Below are positions 9,232 through 18,748 of a stretch of 40,571 nucleotides of DNA, piece after piece. Location of the stretch: the NCBI GenBank assembly GCA_903887485.1, contig CAISPV010000010.1, forward strand, positions 1 through 40,571, read 5' to 3'. The position numbers and the translations under genes are program-made. Each line of letters starts with the position of its first letter. Positions within the stretch are counted from its first letter, which is position 1. The notes beneath the pieces were generated by a model. That model searched no databases, was not told the DNA's origin, and was given only the letters and a program-made list of their open reading frames with translations. The stretch is from an uncultured Desulfobulbaceae bacterium (GTDB lineage: Bacteria > Desulfobacterota > Desulfobulbia > Desulfobulbales > Desulfocapsaceae).

Positions 9232-10227
9232 ATGAGGAATAGTATAGGACAAAAACGTTTATCATTTTGGGAACATACTTTTGCTTTTATAGGGAGGAAA
9301 ACCAGATTCCTGCAGCCCTCTTTTGTCCAGTTCGGGGCCCAATATCCGCCCAGGGAATGGAATCTTGCAAAAAACAGAACGCGTTCTGCGTTGCCAAATG
9401 ATACTCCGAGAATTTCAATCGTTATCCCTTCATATAAGCAAGCCGCTTATCTTGAAAAAACGATTACAAGCCTGTTAAGTCAGGACTACCCGGCGTTGGA
9501 GCTTATCGTTGTTGACGGTGGCTCTGATGACGGTTCAAAAGAGATAATTGAAAAATACTCTGCGCACATAAAATGGTGGTGCAGTGAGCAGGATTCAGGA
9601 CAAACAAATGCTCTCAACAGAGGCTTTGCGCAAAGCTCCGGTGAAATAATGGCCTGGTTGAATTCCGACGACATGCTTATGCCAGAAACGCTTAACCGTG
9701 TTGCAGCCTATTTTGCTCACTACCAAAATGTTGATGCTGTATATGGCCACCGGATTCTTATTGATGAGGAAGATAGAGACATCGGTCGTTGGATAGTGCC
9801 AAAGCATGACGATAAGGTCATGACATGGGCAGATTTCATCCCCCAGGAGACACTTTTCTGGAGAAGGTCGCTGTGGCAAAAAGCTGGCAAAAAACTTGAT
9901 GAGTCTTTTAAGTTTGCCATGGACTGGGATCTTCTGCTGCGATTCCGGGATGCTGGTGCACGTTTTGTCAGGCTGCCTTACTTTCTTGGACTTTTTCGTG
10001 TCCATGCTGGGCAGAAGACATCTGCCCAGATCAATGATGTTGGTTTTGCTGAGATGCAAAGGTTGCGAAAAAGGTGCCTGGGCTATACTCCACATCTAGG
10101 CAGAAAAAGATTCGGTGAAGATAATTATTTAAAACAATATAGAGTGGCTTTGGGAACTGCTTTTTATTTGTTGAAAGCTCGAGTCTGTGAACTTTTATGG
10201 AAGGCGGGACTAATCAAATATGACTGA
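9232..10227 (+). CDS. Glycosyltransferase family 2
   Basis: 331 aa. An N-terminal extension of about 55 residues precedes the GT-A domain: ISIVIPSYKQAAYLEKTITS, LIVVDGGSDDGSKEII, DSGQTNALNRGF, and the DxD-type WLNSDDMLMPETL. The DGGSxDGS / SDxGQxxAxNxG / NSDD series is typical of GT2 enzymes from O-antigen, capsule and exopolysaccharide clusters. It is first of the right operon and overlaps the next GT2 by 8 nt. A GAGTAG stretch just ahead of the ATG is a weak SD. Cytoplasmic; sugar specificity unknown. Confidence 0.9.
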   Translation: MRNSIGQKRLSFWEHTFAFIGRKTRFLQPSFVQFGAQYPPREWNLAKNRTRSALPNDTPRISIVIPSYKQAAYLEKTITSLLSQDYPALELIVVDGGSDDGSKEIIEKYSAHIKWWCSEQDSGQTNALNRGFAQSSGEIMAWLNSDDMLMPETLNRVAAYFAHYQNVDAVYGHRILIDEEDRDIGRWIVPKHDDKVMTWADFIPQETLFWRRSLWQKAGKKLDESFKFAMDWDLLLRFRDAGARFVRLPYFLGLFRVHAGQKTSAQINDVGFAEMQRLRKRCLGYTPHLGRKRFGEDNYLKQYRVALGTAFYLLKARVCELLWKAGLIKYD

Positions 10228-10975
10228 ACCGTTGATTACCATAGCCGTTCCCTCTTTTAACCAGGGTCAGTTCCTCAATAAGGCATTGGAATCCATATTC
10301 TCTCAGGATATTCCTGTGGAGGTGTTTGTCCTTGATGGTGGTTCAAGAGATAATTCTGTGGAGATCATCAAAAAATGGGAATCGAAAATAACCTGGTGGC
10401 GGAGTGAACCGGATGATGGGCAGTCGGCTGCAATCAATGAAGGTATCGCAAAAGGCAAGGCTCCTTATGTCTGCTGGCTCAATTCAGATGATTATTTTTT
10501 GCCTGGTGGTTTGGGCATCCTCTGTAATACTTTGGAAGAGGCTCCACAAAGCCCAGCCGCATACGGTAAATGCCTGACCGCAAGACCGGATGGCAGCACT
10601 TTTGCCCACTATCTGACAGCTCCTTTCTGGCCGTGGCTGCTAGCGAATTATTGTTTCATCTGTCAGCCCGGAACCCTCATGCGAAGGAACGTATGGGAAA
10701 AAGTCAGCGGACTTGATGAAAACCTGCACATGGCCCTTGATTATGATTTATGGTGGCGAATTTATAAAGCGTATGGGAATTTCAGATATGTGAGGCAAGA
10801 TGTTGCGGCAACCATTATGCATGGAGAGACAAAAACCGCATCACAGCGTAAGGCCCATTACACGGAAGCAATGGCGGTTGTCAAGAAACATACAGGACAT
10901 ATCCCGCTTAAGTGGTATTTAGCTTGGCCTTTTATGGTTAATTTGCGGCAGTTTTTACAGCAGCAAAAAAGATGA
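10220..10975 (+). CDS. Glycosyltransferase family 2
   Basis: 251 aa. GT-A signature elements in order: ITIAVPSFNQGQFLNKALES, VFVLDGGSRDNSVEII, DDGQSAAINEGIAKG, WLNSDDYFLPGGL, then HMALDYDLWWRIYKAYG, matching the downstream acidic catalytic region of the neighbouring GT2. Its ATG lies inside the end of the upstream gene (8-nt overlap), implying translational coupling. It resembles the upstream enzyme closely enough that the two may be paralogues adding successive residues. Confidence 0.9.
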   Translation: MTEPLITIAVPSFNQGQFLNKALESIFSQDIPVEVFVLDGGSRDNSVEIIKKWESKITWWRSEPDDGQSAAINEGIAKGKAPYVCWLNSDDYFLPGGLGILCNTLEEAPQSPAAYGKCLTARPDGSTFAHYLTAPFWPWLLANYCFICQPGTLMRRNVWEKVSGLDENLHMALDYDLWWRIYKAYGNFRYVRQDVAATIMHGETKTASQRKAHYTEAMAVVKKHTGHIPLKWYLAWPFMVNLRQFLQQQKR

Positions 10976-11101
10976 CCTATGCTTTAAGACTTAATTTATA
11001 AGTAAAGTAGAATGTTGCTTAGAGGCGTGTAATGACCGTGAAGATCAAATCGTCACGTTTATTGTTGTTGTGTTTTTGAAAATAATTTTTTGAGAGAAAA
11101 A

Positions 11102-13534
11102 ATGATTGTCTGGCTTGCTTCATATCCTAGATCCGGAAACACATTCATGCGGATTGCACTTCACTCTTTTTTGAAATGCGACACATACTCAATATACAAT
11201 GACATGAAGGATATTGGTGCAAACAAGCAACTTTCCTCAGTCGTAGGGCATCATATTCTTAAGGAAGGGGACCTGGAAAGAATGGCTGCAGAGGATGAAT
11301 ATTATTTTGTAAAAACGCATCACCTCCCAGAAGATCTCCTTGCCAATTCAAAAATAATTTACCTCGTTCGTGATGGACGTGAGGCATCGTTGTCTCTTTC
11401 ACGTTTTTCATCAAAATTTGAAAATGACCCATTGAGTTTTTCAGATGTGGTTGCAGGTAAACACGAATTTGGTGCTTGGCATGAACACATTGACAGATGG
11501 GCATCTGTAGGTTCTGAACGACCAGAGAATTTTTTTACAGTTAAATTTGAAGATCTCATTGGGTCTCCAGTTGAGCATGTGAACAAAGTTTTCTCTTTTT
11601 TGGGACTTGAAGCAAAAGAAGGTGTAATCCCGAATTTCAAACAATTGACATCGGTGAGCAGCAAGTTCTTTGCCAGTGGTAAGACGGACTCTTGGAGGAG
11701 TTCTATAACACGTAGTGAGCACTGCTTCTTTTGGTCTCGCAGTCATAAGCAAATGATAAAACTAGGCTATTTGAATGACATGCCGGAAGTTTTTGAAAAC
11801 AGTTCTTTCGTGGAAGTCATCGAGTTGATAGATGATATGTACAATAGCTCAAAAGAGAGTTTTGAAACTACCCATGAGATCCGAAAAAGAGTTAGTGTTT
11901 TGGAGTTGGGTATCTCTACGGTGGAGAAACGAGCTGAGTGCCTAGGGATTGAGTTGGCTGCGGAGAGGAAAAGATCGGAGGGCCTAGAGAGTGAGTTGGC
12001 TGCGGAGAAGAAAAGATCGGAGGGCCTTGAGAGTGAGTTGGCTACGGTGGAGAAACGAGCCGAAGGTCTTGATGGAGACCTTGCAGCCGCCCAGAAACGA
12101 GCCGAGGTTCTTGATGAAGACCTTGCAGCCGCCGAGAAACGAGCCGAGGGTCTTGATGAAGACCTTGCAGCCGCCCAGAAACGAGCCGAGGTTCTTGATG
12201 AAGACCTTGCAGCCGCCGAGAAACGAGCCGAGGGTCTTGATGGAGACCTTGCGGCCGCCCAGAAACGAGCCGAGGGTCTTGATGAAGACCTTGCAACCAC
12301 TCAGAAGCGAGCAAAGGGGCTTGATGATGAGCTGGCAGAAACGAGAAAGACAAATGACAAAGTGACAAGAAAGTTAAACGAGCAGCAACGTGTTAATGAA
12401 ATTATCAGATATACGCTGGAGGAAGAAAGATCCGTTCCGCCACTTTTGCGAACCCTAAGACAACTTTTAAGCCTTCGACCCCTTACTAAAACATCTGTTT
12501 GTCCGCCTAAAGAAGAACAAGGGCCTCTGCCCTCTCTAAAAGAGGAGAAAAATAAACCAGAAGTTCTTCCTCGTGGCCAAGTTTCTATTGGTGATGGTGA
12601 CACTATTGGTCCAAATCAACCACATATTATGTCGGGGTCTAACTGGGAACATTTGTCTTCAGCAATCCGTGAGGAAGTGGAGGCTGTAGGGGTTGAATTT
12701 GTTCCTGAACTAGAGTCAGCCGTTCTAGCCGGGAATAAACCACCTGTTGGGCAATGGACTGCAATAGCCCATGTGCCGTCAAGATTTCCAAAATGGATGA
12801 TCAATACCGAAGTATATAAACCATTCACCAAAAATCTTTTTGCATCCACGGCTTGGAAAAGGGCAGGGAAGCGTTGCAAAGTAATTTTCACATACTCCGA
12901 AGATTATGCAGAATCTCTTGCTAGCCAGACAGAGATAAAAATCATCGCCCTGAAACATCCCTTGCCCAAGATAGCAAACAAATGGTCATGGGAAGCTTTT
13001 GAGGCCAATAAGAACAAGCAAATAATCCAGTCAGGCTGGTGGCTTGGTCGGATGCATGCCATTCATCTTTTACCGGAGTCGGATTACAGCAAATTGTGGA
13101 TTCGTAATCCTGGACAGGGGATGGATACTGTTTTTGCTGCTGAGCGGGATCATCTGAAAGAGCGCATGATGTTTTTCGACCATATGGATAAATCTGTTAC
13201 CGTTTCAGATGAATTGCCCCCGAGGGAGTATGAAAAACATCTTTGTGCAAATATTGCTTTTGTTCACTACTATGATGTCAGCTCTCCGGATCTCCTTTTG
13301 CACTGCATCGCCAGCCACACGCCTATCCTGATAAATGCACTTCCTGCTGTCAGGGAATATCTGGGCGATGACTATCCGCTTTATTATTACTTTTACAAGG
13401 ATGCAGTGGATAAGGCTTCTGATTTTACCCTGGTGCGAAAAGCACATGAGTATTTAAACAAATTATCCCAGGAAATGAATGTAAATCCTGATGCTATCGC
13501 AAAGCAGGTCCGAAAGGCACTGGAGAATAAGTAA
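11102..13534 (+). CDS. Sulfotransferase - coiled coil - glycosyltransferase-like fusion
   Basis: 810 aa from the ATG at 11102; an in-frame TTG at 11090 is a less likely start. Residues 1 to about 255 look like a PAPS-dependent sulfotransferase: 5'-phosphosulfate loop WLASYPRSGNTFMR (near 7-14) and 3'-phosphate motif IIYLVRDGREASLSLSRF (near 87-96). Residues about 270-430 are a long coiled coil made of a 14-residue repeat (KRAEGLDEDLAAAQ type). Residues about 500-810 resemble a GT-B half-domain (KLWIRNPGQGMDTVF; LLLHCIASHTPILINALPAV) but I cannot name the family. It ends directly against the next ATG. I infer coupled sulfation and glycosyl transfer on a surface glycan; the coiled coil may oligomerise it. 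Confidence 0.72.
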   Translation: MIVWLASYPRSGNTFMRIALHSFLKCDTYSIYNDMKDIGANKQLSSVVGHHILKEGDLERMAAEDEYYFVKTHHLPEDLLANSKIIYLVRDGREASLSLSRFSSKFENDPLSFSDVVAGKHEFGAWHEHIDRWASVGSERPENFFTVKFEDLIGSPVEHVNKVFSFLGLEAKEGVIPNFKQLTSVSSKFFASGKTDSWRSSITRSEHCFFWSRSHKQMIKLGYLNDMPEVFENSSFVEVIELIDDMYNSSKESFETTHEIRKRVSVLELGISTVEKRAECLGIELAAERKRSEGLESELAAEKKRSEGLESELATVEKRAEGLDGDLAAAQKRAEVLDEDLAAAEKRAEGLDEDLAAAQKRAEVLDEDLAAAEKRAEGLDGDLAAAQKRAEGLDEDLATTQKRAKGLDDELAETRKTNDKVTRKLNEQQRVNEIIRYTLEEERSVPPLLRTLRQLLSLRPLTKTSVCPPKEEQGPLPSLKEEKNKPEVLPRGQVSIGDGDTIGPNQPHIMSGSNWEHLSSAIREEVEAVGVEFVPELESAVLAGNKPPVGQWTAIAHVPSRFPKWMINTEVYKPFTKNLFASTAWKRAGKRCKVIFTYSEDYAESLASQTEIKIIALKHPLPKIANKWSWEAFEANKNKQIIQSGWWLGRMHAIHLLPESDYSKLWIRNPGQGMDTVFAAERDHLKERMMFFDHMDKSVTVSDELPPREYEKHLCANIAFVHYYDVSSPDLLLHCIASHTPILINALPAVREYLGDDYPLYYYFYKDAVDKASDFTLVRKAHEYLNKLSQEMNVNPDAIAKQVRKALENK
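11923..12342 (+). repeat. In-frame 42-bp tandem repeats encoding a coiled coil
   Basis: About ten 42-bp (14-codon, two-heptad) units lie end to end. Units from about 12043 to 12306 are nearly identical, alternating as 84-bp pairs (GAGGGTCTTGAT / GAGGTTCTTGAT), while outer units are diverged. The length is a multiple of 3, so copy changes keep the frame. The open minus-strand and +2 frames across it are by-products of the repeat. Confidence 0.9.
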
Positions 13535-15940
13535 ATGAAAATTTCCATCATAACCCCATCCTATAACAGCGCTGACACACTCGAGCAGGCCATCGAAAGC
13601 GTTCTGGAGCAGAAATGCAAAGACTTTGAGCACATAGTCGCGGACGGTGGCTCCACTGATGGGACTGTGGATATTCTCAAGAAATATCCCCATCTGAAGT
13701 GGATCAGCGAACCGGACAATGGCCAGGTAGATGCCATGCACAAGGCATTTGCCATGTCTAACGGTGTTATCATCGGCAATCTCAATGCCGATGATTATTA
13801 TCTCCCTGGCGCGTTTAAAGCTGTCCTGCCGCATTTTAAGGCAGGCGAAAATTTTGTAATGGGAAAAGTGGAAGTGGTCGCTGAGCATAACCAGACCACA
13901 TGGATCAACGACCCGGAGTTCGAGCTTGAAAAGATGCTCAAGCACTGGGCACCCAATGCCTTCTGTGTCAACCCGATTGGCTATTTCTACCGGCGCGAGG
14001 TACAGGAGTCCGTGCCCTTCAGCCTGGAGAATGATGACAAGCATGATCTTGAATTCCTGCTGGAGGCAGCCGCCAGGTATTCGATAAAAAAGATCAACAC
14101 CGTGCTTGGTGTTTTCTCGCACGTCATGAAAGCTAAAACCTTTACCGAACAGATTCGGCCGAGCTACTGGTGCAGGGAAAACTTCGCTTTTTTAGATCAT
14201 CTGGTTGCACAGATGCCTGCGGATTATCAAAAAAGTTTTCGTTTCGAACAGGAGCGTGGCTACCAACTGCGGCGAAAATGGACCATACAGGATGCCATTA
14301 GGCTTGGCCATGCCGAGGATTTGCTACATAGGGGCGAACTTTTTTTTCTTCCCGAAGATGAAAACGAATCCTGGTCCAGTCGTTGTGCATTTGTTGAGTT
14401 TGACAGGCCGGCGGCCAAGGGAGACTGGGTCATACCTGTGCTCACCATGGGCAAAGTGGCCAGCAGGGCTATCTGTAAGGCCTTGAAAGATCTTCCCGCA
14501 GAAATTCTTCCAGCTCAAGTCTACCATGCTCACCAAATCAACGAAGTTCTTATTGAAAAGTTTGCCCTTCCCTACGAAGTGCCGCACTCTCAGGCAGCAA
14601 TAGGACTTGCATTAAATAAGGTTTTTTTCAACCATGGGGATACATTGCAATGGAAATTTATTGCCGGAGTGCGTGAGCTAATCGGAGGTGGGCTTTCTGG
14701 AGTTTTCGAAATTCATCAAGGTGAAGTAGAAGAAATGGAATCTGCAGTCTTGAATGTGGCGAATTATTACATTAGCCATTTTGACTTCCATTATAGAGAT
14801 TCACTCGGAGTTGATGTGTTCAAATATGATTTCGACACTAAAAAAGGGTACACGATCATCAAACAAGGCAATGTAGAGGTCCTTGTTTACCGCTTTGAGG
14901 ACTTACCGCGAATTTTCCCAATGGCAATAGAAGATTTCCTGGGTATTCCTGATGTAAAGCTTCCCAGTACGAACATCGCTTCTCAAAAGGATTACGCTGA
15001 AGCCTACCATCAAGCTAAAAAAGAAATTCGATTTGAAAAAAAAGTGTTAGACGAAATTTATTCAAGCAAGATGGTAAGGCATTTTTATACTGAGGAAGAA
15101 ATTGATGGATTTTACCAAAAGTGGTGTAAGCAGAGTTCTGCAGATCCATCAATTAAAGCGGCTAGGGAAAAAAAATTATATAAAGTGCCAACATCAATTT
15201 CTATCTCTGAAAATTCGACATTGACCATTGCTGGCATTCCGATAGCTTCTTTTTCATACGCAAAAAAAACACACTTTAACCGTTTAAAAATTAAATACGG
15301 TGAGATTTTCCCCCAGTCTACTGAAGAGCTAAAATATTATCAGGATCTTGTTATATTAGCTTTTATCTCTGAAAATATTCCCCAAGGCTCAAGGTTGTTA
15401 GAGATTGGAGGCGGGCATTCGCGTATTCTAAACTTTTTCAAGAATAACTACGAATGTTGGAATCTCGATAAATATGAAGGGATAGGTAATGGGCCTAGAG
15501 ACAAACCTGAATCAGACCATTTAGGCTATACTTGGGTAGATGGATATATTGGAGAGTTTCATAAGGATCTTCAGGACAACTATTTTGATTTCGTTTTTTC
15601 CATATCAGTCCTTGAACATGTACCATGGGATGACGAAAAAATATTTAATGATATCATTGCAGATTGTAACAGAGTTCTTCGACCAGGTGCGTATTCAATG
15701 CATCTCATTGACATGGTTATGCCTGGTTGGAGGCATCCCATAATCGAACATATCTTTAATATTCAACCGATGCTCACAGAGTTAATTGCTTTTTCTGAAA
15801 TTATCGCGGATAAGGATTTATATTTTATGTCTAAAAAAGAGTACGAAAGGACGTGGGTGCATACAACAAACAAGTCTTATGAAGAATTTGGACAGCCTAG
15901 CAGCTATAACCTTATTTGGCGAAAAAACAGGAAAGTTTAA
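13535..15940 (+). CDS. Three-domain fusion: GT2 - sulfotransferase-like - SAM methyltransferase
   Basis: 801 aa. Residues 1 to about 270 are a GT2 domain (ISIITPSYNSADTLEQAIES, VADGGSTDGTVDIL, DNGQVDAMHKAF, NADDYYLPGAF). Near residue 297 begins WVIPVLTMGKVASRAICKAL, like the MGKVGS motif of the putative capsular-polysaccharide/sulfotransferase-related family (PF10364-like); this assignment is tentative. From about residue 610, LLEIGGGHSRILNFF, FDFVFSISVLEHVPWDD and NRVLRPGAYSMHLI give a class I SAM-dependent methyltransferase. The gene abuts the upstream stop (TAA then ATG) and lies in the right operon. Codons after about 14650 look more AT-rich than the GT2 part, so the fusion may be recent. 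Confidence 0.78.
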   Translation: MKISIITPSYNSADTLEQAIESVLEQKCKDFEHIVADGGSTDGTVDILKKYPHLKWISEPDNGQVDAMHKAFAMSNGVIIGNLNADDYYLPGAFKAVLPHFKAGENFVMGKVEVVAEHNQTTWINDPEFELEKMLKHWAPNAFCVNPIGYFYRREVQESVPFSLENDDKHDLEFLLEAAARYSIKKINTVLGVFSHVMKAKTFTEQIRPSYWCRENFAFLDHLVAQMPADYQKSFRFEQERGYQLRRKWTIQDAIRLGHAEDLLHRGELFFLPEDENESWSSRCAFVEFDRPAAKGDWVIPVLTMGKVASRAICKALKDLPAEILPAQVYHAHQINEVLIEKFALPYEVPHSQAAIGLALNKVFFNHGDTLQWKFIAGVRELIGGGLSGVFEIHQGEVEEMESAVLNVANYYISHFDFHYRDSLGVDVFKYDFDTKKGYTIIKQGNVEVLVYRFEDLPRIFPMAIEDFLGIPDVKLPSTNIASQKDYAEAYHQAKKEIRFEKKVLDEIYSSKMVRHFYTEEEIDGFYQKWCKQSSADPSIKAAREKKLYKVPTSISISENSTLTIAGIPIASFSYAKKTHFNRLKIKYGEIFPQSTEELKYYQDLVILAFISENIPQGSRLLEIGGGHSRILNFFKNNYECWNLDKYEGIGNGPRDKPESDHLGYTWVDGYIGEFHKDLQDNYFDFVFSISVLEHVPWDDEKIFNDIIADCNRVLRPGAYSMHLIDMVMPGWRHPIIEHIFNIQPMLTELIAFSEIIADKDLYFMSKKEYERTWVHTTNKSYEEFGQPSSYNLIWRKNRKV

Positions 15941-15941
15941 A

Positions 15942-18536
15942 ATGATTATCAATAAAGAGTGCTTTATTTCTGTTGCAGTTTGTACTTATCGCCGTTTTGA
16001 TTGGTTGAAGAAATGTTTGGAGAACATAAAAAATCAGACATTGCCTCAAAGTCAATTCAAAATCATTGTCATTGACAACTCCCTTCAACCTGATCAATCA
16101 CGAGCTTTTTGCGATTCGCTCGTGGGCTTTGACAATCTAGAATATATTATTACCGATCGTTGTGGTATAGGCTATGCCAGAACAGTGGCTATGGATAAAT
16201 GTAGCACTGAATTTCTGGCATTCACCGACGACGATTGCCTGGTTCCTCCAGACTGGGCTGAAAACATACTTAAAGCCTTTGATCGACATGGAGAAGGAGT
16301 TGGCGTTATTGGAGGACGAGTTGAACCCAACTGGGAAACACAAAGACCGGCCTGGTTGGACGACGACCTCCTTCCTCCCCTTGGCCTCATAAACTGGGGG
16401 GGTGATAAGGATATATTTATTGATCATAATGCTTCGCAGTGGCTTTTGACTGCCAATGCAGCTTACCGTACCACGGCTTTGCGAGCAGCCGGAGGATTTC
16501 CTCCCCACCTGGGGCGTAAACGTAAACTTCCCTTGGCGCAGGAGGAATTTGCCGCAAATGATGCAATGAAAGCCTTGGGCTACGATCTTGTTTACTCGCC
16601 TGCGCTGACGGTTCGGCATTTTATTCCGACTGCACGGGCAAAACAAAAAATGCTTTGTCGGGACGCATTTTGGGATGGCGTTTCGCAAGTACTTTTTAGA
16701 AGTCACGATGTGGCCATGGATGACGTCGATCATCTTTCCGACATACTTGTCCCTTTACAGGAAAAACTTATAACTGGTTTCGTTGAGTTTTCTTTGACCA
16801 AAGATCTCAAAGAAAAGATCCAGAAAATGCGTGAAGCAGGATGGAAAGCAGCTCGAAAATCTTTGGGGGGTAAAGTATTTGACGGTGATATTGGCGAGCG
16901 GCAATTGCCGGTTATTTATATAGTCACGCCTTGCATGAATGCTGCAGGCACCATCGATCAGACAATTATAAGCGTTTTAAGTCAGGCAGGTGGATTCTGT
17001 ATACGCTATCACATTCAGGATGGTGGTTCTACGGACGGCACACTGGAGAAACTTGCACAATGGAAGGAACGATTGGCAAAAGATTCTTTCCCCCTGTGTT
17101 GCAGAAACGTTGTGTTCACTTTTGCAAGTGAACAAGACCAGGGCATGTATGATGCTTTACAAAAAGGTTTCGCAACCATGTCAATTCCGGTCACTGCATT
17201 CATGGCCTGGATAAATGCAGATGATATCTTCCTGCCGTTCGCGTTCGACAATATCGCGCATATTCTAAAATTCCATTTTAAAGAAGTATGGTGGGTGGGG
17301 GGAAAAGTCGCAGTATTTGATGAGGATCGGAAAACATGGCAAATGCCTGAAAGAATCATACCCAGTGAGATTGTCAAGCACGGGTTGTGTGATGGCCTGC
17401 ACTGGGATTTTGTCCAGCAGGAAGGGACCTTTTTCCGAAAAGCGGTTTGGGATAAAGCCATCGAGGAAGGAGTATTTGATGGTTTTAAGTTGGCGGGCGA
17501 TTGGAACCTCTGGCGTGTTTTTGCCCAACAAACCCAATATTTCCAACTCCCCTGGCCGCTTGGGACTTTTCGGAAACACGAAGGACAACTTTCTCAAAAA
17601 CGGTGGGAGGAGTATAAAGCGGAGATCGATGCCACGGTTAGTCCATCTGAACGCCGGGAATTATTCATGAAACTTTTAAATCAAAAAAATCTTTGTTCTG
17701 CCGGGTTGAAGGAAGATCCTCAATCGGGGAGGCTTGTCATTGCGTATGAAAATGCAGACGCTTTAGCCGAATATTATAGAAACAGATTAGGCATTGCCGC
17801 CAACATCCTCTCAAAATTATCTAGGAAACAGCCTACTTCCCTAACTGAAGAGCAAAAGCCTCAAGAGTCTATACCTGTGCAGGCAAGTAAACGACCTTCT
17901 TTGCCTCCGGACCCAACTAAAATAGTTCTCGGCCCTGGGTGGCAGGCCGTAAAAGAGGATTTTTCTGACTGGCAGCGTTGGTCCTCACAATCTGGTATTC
18001 TGCATCTTAAGACAGGCAAAAGCGGAAGGGGAGAAATTTCCTTTTCTATCATGTCAATGCTCGAGGATAACCATGTCAACCTGAGCCTGAACGGGCAATT
18101 GATCAGCACGGTCCAGGCAGGTCGGAACGAGAGTAGGGTAGATCCTGTTGCGCTTAGCATGCGGCGAGGCACAAATATTCTTGAATTTTCCTCGGACAGG
18201 AAAGATGAACTTGTAGATGGAGAACCGGTGCAGCGCAACTTTATGGTGAAGGATCTAGATCTTGCACCACCACGGGGTGTAAGTTTCAGTCTTGCTTTTT
18301 ATGTCAATCTGCGAAGGCTTATTCGGTCAGGGATGTTTTTTGCTGGCTATTACAAAAATCAGGTCCCTGAAACAGACTCGCCGGCTGAACACTATTTGCT
18401 TTATGGGGCTTGGGAGGGTAAAAACCCAAATCCGCTTTTCGATTCGGCTTTTTATCTTGATACTTATCGTGAAGTTTATCGTGCAGGCATGAACCCTTTG
18501 CTGCATTACATTATGTTTGGCTGGATGGGCAGGTAA
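15942..18536 (+). CDS. Dual GT2 glycosyltransferase with C-terminal repeat domain (truncated by frameshift)
   Basis: 864 aa from the ATG at 15942, 1 nt after the previous stop; an in-frame upstream start at 15786 would lie inside the preceding gene and is rejected. The first GT-A domain spans about 5-250 (ISVAVCTYRRFDWLKKCLEN, DRCGIGYARTVAM, FTDDDCLVPPDW). The second starts near 323 (VIYIVTPCMNAAGTIDQTII, IQDGGSTDGTLEKL, WINADDIFLPFAF). Residues about 655-765 look like a beta-sandwich. The end has repeats of the form HYLLYGAWEGKNPNPLFD ... AGMNPLLHYIMFGW, common at the ends of large glycosyltransferases. The next repeat is cut by TAA at 18534-18536 but continues in another frame. Probably assembles part of the exported glycan. 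Confidence 0.8.
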   Translation: MIINKECFISVAVCTYRRFDWLKKCLENIKNQTLPQSQFKIIVIDNSLQPDQSRAFCDSLVGFDNLEYIITDRCGIGYARTVAMDKCSTEFLAFTDDDCLVPPDWAENILKAFDRHGEGVGVIGGRVEPNWETQRPAWLDDDLLPPLGLINWGGDKDIFIDHNASQWLLTANAAYRTTALRAAGGFPPHLGRKRKLPLAQEEFAANDAMKALGYDLVYSPALTVRHFIPTARAKQKMLCRDAFWDGVSQVLFRSHDVAMDDVDHLSDILVPLQEKLITGFVEFSLTKDLKEKIQKMREAGWKAARKSLGGKVFDGDIGERQLPVIYIVTPCMNAAGTIDQTIISVLSQAGGFCIRYHIQDGGSTDGTLEKLAQWKERLAKDSFPLCCRNVVFTFASEQDQGMYDALQKGFATMSIPVTAFMAWINADDIFLPFAFDNIAHILKFHFKEVWWVGGKVAVFDEDRKTWQMPERIIPSEIVKHGLCDGLHWDFVQQEGTFFRKAVWDKAIEEGVFDGFKLAGDWNLWRVFAQQTQYFQLPWPLGTFRKHEGQLSQKRWEEYKAEIDATVSPSERRELFMKLLNQKNLCSAGLKEDPQSGRLVIAYENADALAEYYRNRLGIAANILSKLSRKQPTSLTEEQKPQESIPVQASKRPSLPPDPTKIVLGPGWQAVKEDFSDWQRWSSQSGILHLKTGKSGRGEISFSIMSMLEDNHVNLSLNGQLISTVQAGRNESRVDPVALSMRRGTNILEFSSDRKDELVDGEPVQRNFMVKDLDLAPPRGVSFSLAFYVNLRRLIRSGMFFAGYYKNQVPETDSPAEHYLLYGAWEGKNPNPLFDSAFYLDTYREVYRAGMNPLLHYIMFGWMGR

Positions 18537-18669
18537 GGATCCGCATCCTGAATTCAGTACCAGGCGTTATTTGGAGGCCTATCCGGCGGTAGAGAAGGCA
18601 GGCATGAACCCCCTTTTCCATTATCTGAAATACGGAGTGTTGGATGGGAGAAAAATTATCTTTTGTTAA
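18537..18669 (+). pseudogene. Out-of-frame continuation of the preceding glycosyltransferase
   Basis: Reading codons from 18532 gives GKDPHPEFSTRRYLEAYPAV and AGMNPLFHYLKYGVLDGRK, then TAA at 18667. This is one more copy of the C-terminal repeat of the upstream protein, one frame off. One extra base near 18520-18533 would explain the break; a sequencing error or a real frameshift are both possible. Confidence 0.75.
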
Positions 18670-18748
18670 GAAACAAACCTGTATAGCTTTAGCTATAAGC
18701 CATTACCCTAACTGCTACATTTTGATTGTTGAACTTATTTAGAAAGAT

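Noticed and set aside
11767-12300. 177-codon minus-strand frame rich in SRPSARFWAAARS repeats
   Set aside because: It is the reverse reading of the 42-bp coiled-coil repeats of the plus-strand fusion gene.
11923-12342. Possible CRISPR array
   Set aside because: The repeats are directly adjacent with no unique spacers and encode a coiled coil in frame.
15786-15941. Upstream in-frame extension of the dual GT2 gene
   Set aside because: It would overlap the methyltransferase end of the previous gene; the GT-A domain starts right after the ATG at 15942.
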